A DNA stretch of 64,000 nt, from positions 1,798,001 through 1,862,000 of the forward strand of contig NC_014507.1 in NCBI RefSeq assembly GCF_000147875.1, written 5' to 3'. Below the pieces are notes generated by a model, which saw nothing but the letters and a program-made list of their open reading frames with translations, had not been told where the DNA came from and made no database searches. The translations under genes and the position numbers were made by a program. Position 1 is the stretch's first letter. Each line of letters opens with the position of its first letter. Of the stretch, positions 59,024 through 64,000 are shown in pieces. The DNA comes from Methanolacinia petrolearia DSM 11571 (GTDB taxonomy: Archaea; Halobacteriota; Methanomicrobia; Methanomicrobiales; Methanomicrobiaceae).

Positions 59024-59704
59024 ATGTCCAAAAAAAGGAAGGAGCCACGAAAGAAGGATAGGGACTGGCAAAAGCTGCTCTCGCGTGCATTTATTGTCGT
59101 CATTCTTCTGGCCTGTGTAATCGGTTTTAGTCTGTCGTTTTCATTCTTCTCAATATTCAAGAAAGCCGAAGCAGGAGATATCGTCACTGTGGATTATACG
59201 CTGTACTACGAGGAAGGGTACCCGATAGTTTCGTCGGATGCATATGTTGTCCAGGATGCATATGAACAGGGTATTCCTGTCGCATATACAAGCTCCCTGC
59301 AGCTTCAGGCGGGCAGCCTCCAGTCTGACAATCTAATCCCGGTCTCAGTATACCAGTATTATCTTGGAAACACGGAGTATGCGCTCCTTGATCTTGAAGT
59401 CGACGCAATGAGCAGTGACGTAATAGACATGCACACGAATGATGTCAAACAGATAGACCTCGAATTTGCTCCGACCCTTACATACAATATTTCCGCCGAA
59501 GATTTCGACAGCGTGGAGGGTATGAATTTCTCAGAAATCGCGGTAGGCATGCTCATGTTCCCGGATCTAAGTGGGAATTTCAACGAATCCGTTAATGCAA
59601 CAAAGATCATCAGGCCCTCCGTTATCATTGCCAAGACAAACGATTCCGTAACACTAAGGTACGGATATGCCCTGGCTGAGATCAAGGTAACAGATATTAA
59701 TTAA
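59024..59704 (+). CDS. Membrane-anchored FKBP-like domain protein
   Basis: 226 aa. A basic N-terminus (MSKKRKEPRKKDRDWQK) and one hydrophobic segment (about 20-48, AFIVVILLACVIGFSLSFSFFSIF) anchor it facing outward. The exported part begins KAEAGDIVTVDYTLYYEEGYPIVSSD, a pattern like FKBP-type peptidyl-prolyl isomerases, but the rest of the FKBP core is diverged, so isomerase activity is doubtful. It may be a folding factor for exported proteins. It stands alone. Confidence 0.65.
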   Translation: MSKKRKEPRKKDRDWQKLLSRAFIVVILLACVIGFSLSFSFFSIFKKAEAGDIVTVDYTLYYEEGYPIVSSDAYVVQDAYEQGIPVAYTSSLQLQAGSLQSDNLIPVSVYQYYLGNTEYALLDLEVDAMSSDVIDMHTNDVKQIDLEFAPTLTYNISAEDFDSVEGMNFSEIAVGMLMFPDLSGNFNESVNATKIIRPSVIIAKTNDSVTLRYGYALAEIKVTDIN

Positions 59705-59861
59705 AATTCACATTTTTAAAATTCAGGGGAATAACATCCCCAGAGTCTCATTTTTATAAAAGATCTCCATATTACGAATTCAATGATCTCTCATACCACC
59801 GCTATTGCTTATTTTTAGAATATCTATTGTGATGAGATTGTGCAACAAAGAGATCTTACTG

Positions 59862-60692
59862 TTAAAATTCTATCTTACAAACAAGGCTTGAATGATCACT
59901 CAACCTTTTTTCTCTTGGTTCGTGAACATATTTACACTCTATAATGTTAGGAATGAGATTTTCCGAAGCGAAAAAATGATCGTATCTATATCCGTCACCG
60001 GTCCTTCCAACCCAGCTATATTCCATTTTCGCCGGATTGTGATACCGGTAAGCATCTTTTAAATGGAAGTTCGAAAGGCTGGAATAAAATTCATATTCCC
60101 ATTCTTCAAAAAAGGAGTAATGAGGATTGTGATCTGATTCTAAAATGTTAAAATCACCACAGAATATGCGATTATTGCTTGTTTGATCATTTTCAAAACA
60201 TGACAATAAATTTTTCAGGAACTTCTTTTTCCTTTCTTTTTTCTCAGTACTGGCATCACGAGATGGTACATAAGTTACAATTATTTCAATAATCTTGTCC
60301 GATAATGGAATTTTAACTGACACAACGCGAGCACTAAGGAATGTCATAAGTTTTGAAAAATCACTAACTTCTGGTTTAAATTTACTAATTACCATCACGC
60401 CATACTCTTTGCCTTCTGGTTTTGGAAATACTACATTATATCCAAAACTTTGGAAATATTTCTCAATATAGAAGCAACCTTCACTATTTTTACACTCTGT
60501 AAGTAGTAATAAATCGAAATTTTGAGTGATTAACCATGCCGCCTGTTTCTTTGCTCGATCTATCGAAGGGTTTCCAATGTTCCAGCAGATTGATGAAATA
60601 CTCGATATTTTTTTTTCATTATCCTCTTGGATTTCGGTTTTGGGATCTGCCATAAAGGCATCCAATGTCAGATCAATAGAAATTTTTTTCAT
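59862..60692 (-). CDS. Endonuclease/exonuclease/phosphatase (EEP) family protein
   Basis: 276 aa. EEP motifs are intact: SICWNIGNPS (metal-site Asn), LLLLTECKNSEG (Glu), YGVMVISKF, CGDFNILESDHNP (Asp-x-Asn), YRYDHFFAS (Tyr-Asp-His) and the terminal LSDHSSLV (Asp-His). The family hydrolyses nucleic acid or phospholipid-type phosphodiesters; the substrate cannot be inferred. It is the third gene of an AT-rich unit, overlapping the kinase-like gene by 4 bases. Its 3' end is followed by about 157 bases without a gene. Confidence 0.85.
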   Translation of the reverse strand: MKKISIDLTLDAFMADPKTEIQEDNEKKISSISSICWNIGNPSIDRAKKQAAWLITQNFDLLLLTECKNSEGCFYIEKYFQSFGYNVVFPKPEGKEYGVMVISKFKPEVSDFSKLMTFLSARVVSVKIPLSDKIIEIIVTYVPSRDASTEKKERKKKFLKNLLSCFENDQTSNNRIFCGDFNILESDHNPHYSFFEEWEYEFYSSLSNFHLKDAYRYHNPAKMEYSWVGRTGDGYRYDHFFASENLIPNIIECKYVHEPREKRLSDHSSLVCKIEF

Positions 60693-61321
60693 GTTAATCC
60701 CTCACCAGACTGGTTATATAAATCGACAATACGTTTTGTGATACTTTCAGAATTCTCCTCAATTGAAGTAGATTCATTATCAAGAACATAAACGTTAAAC
60801 CCTTGCTTTTCTAAAAATTCCGCTGCTTGGCGATAGTAGTCTAATTCATCTTTACGCGCGGTTTTTTTTCGTTCAAAAAAACTACCATCACTGCGCAAAT
60901 TCAATCGTTTGTTAAGTGTATCTGGTGAAGCTAAAAGAATAACACTCAAATCGGGAATAATAACATTCTTGTTTATCTCCCATATGAACTCTAAATCAAC
61001 ATCATCAATCCGTTGTAGTACAAGTGATGACTCGACATACCGATCAGACAATACAATTTTTTTCTTTTGCAATGCAGGAAGAATCTCATGTTCGATATGA
61101 TAATATCTATCTGTAGCTGCGATGCATGCTAAAGTTTTGCCACGATATTTCTCTTCGGATTTACGCAAAAAATCGCCTATCAGAGAATCTGTTGGCTCTC
61201 TGGTTTTATAAGTTTCAAATCCTTGGGAAGTCAATTTTTTACAAAGGTCACCCATAATCGTTGATTTTCCTACTCCATTCGGACCATCGAGCGTGATAAA
61301 CAATCCATAAGAAGTATTCAT
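60689..61321 (-). CDS. Thymidylate-kinase-like nucleotide kinase
   Basis: 210 aa. P-loop GPNGVGKST (13-21), TREPTDSLIGDFL, ACIAATDRYYH, KKKIVLSDRYVESSLV (the DR[Y/H] motif) and LASPDTLNKRLNLR, plus a basic lid (RKKTARKDELDYYR). This is the TMP kinase fold. It overlaps the radical SAM gene upstream and the EEP gene downstream by 4 bases each, so its products are made together. It may feed a nucleotide substrate to the radical SAM enzyme, or act on a modified nucleotide; this is inference from the operon. Confidence 0.85.
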   Translation of the reverse strand: MNTSYGLFITLDGPNGVGKSTIMGDLCKKLTSQGFETYKTREPTDSLIGDFLRKSEEKYRGKTLACIAATDRYYHIEHEILPALQKKKIVLSDRYVESSLVLQRIDDVDLEFIWEINKNVIIPDLSVILLASPDTLNKRLNLRSDGSFFERKKTARKDELDYYRQAAEFLEKQGFNVYVLDNESTSIEENSESITKRIVDLYNQSGEGLT

Positions 61322-62406
61322 ATATCGATCCCCTTCCTTATCTCTGGACAGACTTCAGAATCAATGTCTCCAATTACCTTTCCAGAGTAAACGACAGCAC
61401 TTGGGCACCCTTTTCCACAAATGATATTCTTATCACATTTTTTACACAGATCATTATTTCCGAATGCATATCTGTGCTGAAATCCGTATTTATCAATTTT
61501 TTGGGGAAAATCTGCGTCCTTAACAATATTTCCTATGATGAATTCTGCAGGATTATACTGACTGTTTGGTGTATCCGCTGCAAAAACTAGGTACGCACAT
61601 ACAGCGACATTTCCATTTGCAAACACATAAAAGATGTTTCCAGCTTCACAGGACCCCAATGGAAACTCATTGTTTGGAAATCGGATGTAAATAACTTCAA
61701 TTTTGTTAGAGTACTTAAGTGTTGAACTCTGAATTGATCTTAAAGTATCTTCAGATGTGGCGTAATTTGCAACCCCAATGACTCCGCGCCCCATTGGAGA
61801 GACTGGATTCATGAGAACAAACTTAGCATTATTCAGGATTGCAAATTCACATAGTTTTTCGTACTCTTCAACATTGGCAAAAGTATTGGGTGTGACTAGG
61901 AATCCTTGTAGTAAGCCACATTCACTTAGTTGTTTGATTGTACTGATACACTTATCGAAAGCACCTCTTTTCTTCATAAATTTATCATGAGATTCTGACG
62001 AAAAACCATGAAGGCTCACGTTAATGTGTACATTGCGTTCGTGAGATAAGGCCTGGATTTGATCTGTGGTAATTACGGTAGCATTGGTACAAATTCCTAC
62101 ACTAATGTCTGCATTACTCAGCAGTTTAACGAAATCAATTATATTTGGATGTAGAAAAGGTTCACCCCCAGTGAGCGTAACACGTGAAACACGACACTGC
62201 TTTAATCGAGGTACGACAAAATCCTGAAAATCTTCTAATGTCATTGTTTCGCCTTGATTATCCGCAGAGGTAAAACAATGGACACAACGGGCATTGCAAA
62301 TGTCTGTAATTCGAATCAATGCTTTTCTAAAAGGCGGTTCAACAGAGGAACGAAAAAAACATGAAGATGCAATATTTTTTCTGATTAAGCCCCGGCAATT
62401 CTCCAT
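61318..62406 (-). CDS. Radical SAM/SPASM enzyme
   Basis: 362 aa. The cluster motif is CNARCVHC (C37, C41, C44), followed by VTLTGGEPFLHP (the GGE SAM-binding element) and ISVGICTNATVITTDQI, INVSLHGFSSESHDKFMKKRGAFDKCISTI. The C-terminal SPASM domain has CEAGNIFYVFANGNVAVCAYL and CKKCDKNIICGKGCPSA, which supply auxiliary Fe-S ligands. SPASM enzymes usually modify peptides or complex carbohydrates. The pairing with a TMP-kinase-like protein and an EEP hydrolase is unusual. The start ATG lies 1 base after the stop of a 45-codon ORF, with GAGGGA five bases before it. Confidence 0.88.
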   Translation of the reverse strand: MENCRGLIRKNIASSCFFRSSVEPPFRKALIRITDICNARCVHCFTSADNQGETMTLEDFQDFVVPRLKQCRVSRVTLTGGEPFLHPNIIDFVKLLSNADISVGICTNATVITTDQIQALSHERNVHINVSLHGFSSESHDKFMKKRGAFDKCISTIKQLSECGLLQGFLVTPNTFANVEEYEKLCEFAILNNAKFVLMNPVSPMGRGVIGVANYATSEDTLRSIQSSTLKYSNKIEVIYIRFPNNEFPLGSCEAGNIFYVFANGNVAVCAYLVFAADTPNSQYNPAEFIIGNIVKDADFPQKIDKYGFQHRYAFGNNDLCKKCDKNIICGKGCPSAVVYSGKVIGDIDSEVCPEIRKGIDI

Positions 62407-62407
62407 G

Positions 62408-62545
62408 CTATTCCCTCACCATTGATACTACCAGAACCAAATCCATGTCAGATGATTTTTTGTTTGGTACTAAATACTTTTCTCTCATGATGAAAATCAT
62501 TGAAAATTGATATTTGGTATGATTTTTGAGCAGGTGATTTTCCAT
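62408..62545 (-). CDS. Possible 45-codon peptide gene upstream of radical SAM enzyme
   Basis: Frame from ATG at 62543-62545 to TAG at 62408-62410 gives MENHLLKNHTKYQFSMIFIM followed by REKYLVPNKKSSDMDLVLVV and SMVRE. It ends one base before the radical SAM start. A TATA-like TATTTAAGC lies at 62575-62583 on the minus strand, about 30-40 bases ahead. The ribosome-binding site (GGCGG, 3 bases before) is weak. It could be a precursor peptide, a leader ORF or chance. Confidence 0.3.
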   Translation of the reverse strand: MENHLLKNHTKYQFSMIFIMREKYLVPNKKSSDMDLVLVVSMVRE

Positions 62546-62572
62546 AAACCGCCAGGTAAATTGTAAAGTAAA

Positions 62573-62584
62573 GCTTAAATAGAG
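62573..62584 (-). promoter_or_regulatory. TATA-like element of the radical SAM/kinase/EEP unit
   Basis: CTATTTAAGCTT on the minus strand is the best TATA match upstream of the cassette. With the usual spacing, transcription would begin near 62550, just before the 45-codon ORF and about 145 bases before the radical SAM start. Confidence 0.45.
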
Positions 62585-62907
62585 CCTAAATACGGCGAAA
62601 ATTACTATTTTTTGCATCCACACAGAAGCGCTGTACTCCACGATCTCCTGCCTGTTCGATATAAACATCGTCTGAAAAAAACAGGGCAATAACAGGCCGT
62701 TATATCCCTGCAGTTTGAGGTTTAATCAGCCTAAAATCCATATATTGGCGATATTTAAAACTGCCACCCAAAACCCGGATTAAAACGTGAAAATAAGCTC
62801 AGATTACAGGTTTTCAGGCCACATCATAAGCATAAAACAGGTCTAATCCCCGACGGGATGGGAGTCCTGGTTTTCCAAATCACCCAAAAAAAGAGTTCTG
62901 AAAAAAA

Positions 62908-63483
62908 TTAAACCTTTGTACCGTATATCCGCTTTATTTTCCTTGCATAGGCCTTCCAGCCCTCTTTTCTCATGACCGATCCCGACCTGAGTTTGATATG
63001 CGTTATCCTGAATCGAAGACCTTCCTCGTTGCAGACCTCATCGACCGCGAAATCCCTTTCACCATCTGTTTCAATATAAATCGGAATTGTCTTCCACCCG
63101 GCATGAACGGAGGCACGCACTACGACCTTTTCCACAATCCTTGTCCAGAGAGTCTCTATATCCGAGGCTTTCGCCTTTGTAAGACGCCTGGGGCCGGACT
63201 CTATACCGGTCACCTCGACTCCTACAGGTTCGTCGCCGACTTCAGCTACAATAATATCTCCTATTTCGACGATTTCATCCTCAAACATCTCGACAAGGCC
63301 TTTTTGGGACTCGCCTTCCCCGCTTACGATCGTCTTTATCGTAATTTCTTTCGGCACTTTAGGCTTTTCTTCATGGCGTACGTTCCCGCAGATATTGCAA
63401 CGCACCAGCAGATCGCTACCCTCTTTCAGGATCTCATGATCGGTTTCCTCTCCGCACGAAGGACAAAAAAATTCGGAATTCAT
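62908..63483 (-). CDS. HVO_0476-family zinc finger protein
   Basis: 191 aa. It opens with a zinc ribbon (FFCPSCGEETDHEILKEGSDLLVRCNICGNVRHEE, cysteine pairs CPSC and CNIC). A compact domain follows (IVSGEGESQKGLVEMFEDEIVEIGDIIVAEVGDEPVGVEVTGIES ... ASVHAGWKTIPIYIETDGERDFAVDEVC), typical of the conserved HVO_0476 family of euryarchaea. Its role is unknown, perhaps translation- or RNA-linked. It is divergent from the DUF371 gene with 57 bases between. Confidence 0.88.
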   Translation of the reverse strand: MNSEFFCPSCGEETDHEILKEGSDLLVRCNICGNVRHEEKPKVPKEITIKTIVSGEGESQKGLVEMFEDEIVEIGDIIVAEVGDEPVGVEVTGIESGPRRLTKAKASDIETLWTRIVEKVVVRASVHAGWKTIPIYIETDGERDFAVDEVCNEEGLRFRITHIKLRSGSVMRKEGWKAYARKIKRIYGTKV

Positions 63484-63540
63484 TACCTTATAATGTAGGC
63501 AGAATATGAAATATATTCTTGCAGACCAAATTTATTCAAA

Positions 63541-64000
63541 ATGCCTGAACATGACCCGTGCAACACGATAAAAGAATTAAAAGCTGTTGAAATAATCCAT
63601 TGCAGGGGGCATCCGAATGTTACAGGGACACACAGATCGACTTTCGAGATCACAAAGGAGCCCGAAGTCTCAAGAACCGGCACATGCATCATAGGAGTTT
63701 CTTCGGACAAAGGGGCAAAAGATCTCTCGGAAAAATTCAAAAAAATTCTTGCCGACGAGCGATCCGAACTAACTGCCGTTTTTGAGGTCGGCGGGTCGCA
63801 TTTTCAGGTCCGCTCGTTCGGTTCTGCAGGAATAACCCTTGAACATGAAACAGACCTTGTTTGGAGAAGAAGCAGTTTTACGTGTGGAAGAACAGTCGGG
63901 GTATATTCAGACTATACAGCCGGACAGATCCCGCGTGATATTATAAAAAAGATACAGGAAGGCGCGGAGATTACAGTAATACTTACTGTCCGGCTGAATC
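63541..64000 (+). CDS. DUF371 family protein (cut at right edge)
   Basis: 153 codons from ATG at 63541 are in the window without a stop. KAVEIIHCRGHPNVTGTHRSTFEITKEPE and TCIIGVSSDKGAKDLSEKFKKILAD followed by YTAGQIPRDIIKKIQEGAEI match DUF371, a small euryarchaeal family of unknown function. The start is preceded by ATATATTCT at about 63511-63519, suggesting a short leader. The end is probably just past base 64000 since family members are of this size. Confidence 0.88.
   Translation, partial: MPEHDPCNTIKELKAVEIIHCRGHPNVTGTHRSTFEITKEPEVSRTGTCIIGVSSDKGAKDLSEKFKKILADERSELTAVFEVGGSHFQVRSFGSAGITLEHETDLVWRRSSFTCGRTVGVYSDYTAGQIPRDIIKKIQEGAEITVILTVRLN

Noticed and set aside
61318-62406. Viperin (prokaryotic ddhNTP synthase) as identity of the radical SAM protein
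   Set aside because: It has a SPASM domain with extra cysteine clusters and a MoaA/PqqE-like core; viperins lack SPASM. Only the kinase neighbour is reminiscent.

Overview
The window reads as a piece of a methanogen chromosome, most likely order Methanomicrobiales (a Methanolacinia/Methanoplanus-type organism). The evidence is an archaeal informational gene set (aIF2-alpha, S27e, L44e, Nop10, GINS, PriS, archaeal ProRS, aIF1), sn-glycerol-1-phosphate dehydrogenase for archaeal ether lipids, two-subunit 2-oxoacid:ferredoxin oxidoreductase, cobyric acid synthase, methanogen-type conserved families (UPF0058, UPF0179, DUF63, DUF371, DUF473) and TATA/BRE-type promoters. The species is an inference; the order is fairly secure.

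Layout. 0-6.6 kb is a compact minus-strand informational block: endonuclease Q (cut by the window edge), PAC2 chaperone, Nop10, aIF2-alpha, S27e, L44e, GINS, PriS, Elp3 and UPF0058. 6.9-13.3 kb is an AT-richer accessory island of exported proteins: a membrane protein, a PepSY-like protein, a caspase/CHAT-like cysteine peptidase, a PGF-CTERM-like anchored protein, a transglutaminase-like protein, a PPC-like protein and a membrane-tethered double winged-helix regulator. Three promoters in this island carry the same 20-bp dyad-containing box at a fixed distance from the TATA element. I think it is the best candidate here for an undescribed system. 13.4-17.9 kb returns to core genes (UPF0179, egsA, DUF63, SpoIIM-like, proS).

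18.0-20.4 kb is a strongly AT-rich insert: a solitary OLD-family ATPase/TOPRIM nuclease, then a RelE/antitoxin pair whose toxin has an in-frame TGA. 20.4-31.9 kb holds pyruvoyl arginine decarboxylase (flanked by inverted copies of a small palindromic repeat), an MFS exporter, ferritin, 2-oxoacid oxidoreductase, riboflavin-pathway reductase, and sensory proteins (histidine kinase, PAS protein, degenerate RecA-like protein). tRNA-Phe, a cytosolic chemoreceptor, a DHH phosphoesterase, metG and tRNA-Arg follow to 39 kb.

39.0-46.9 kb carries DUF473, a second PAC2 protein with a C-terminal HbYX-like end, leuS, the PIN-ATPase-KH protein and hisI. 45.9-52.5 kb is a type IV pilus-like locus (A24 peptidase, ATPase with a long repeat-bearing acidic N-terminus, two TadC/FlaJ-like membrane proteins). 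52.5-59.7 kb contains aIF1, cobQ, small regulatory or metal-binding proteins, a sugar-nucleotidyltransferase bracketed by two 135-bp GC-rich direct repeats, a CBS-ParB protein, Hsp20 and an FKBP-like anchored protein.

59.9-62.6 kb is a second AT-rich cassette: radical SAM/SPASM enzyme, thymidylate-kinase-like protein and EEP-family hydrolase with 4-bp gene overlaps and a short ORF just upstream. It is the second candidate for a new system. The window ends with an HVO_0476-type zinc protein and DUF371. No rRNA, CRISPR array or insertion sequence with a transposase was seen.
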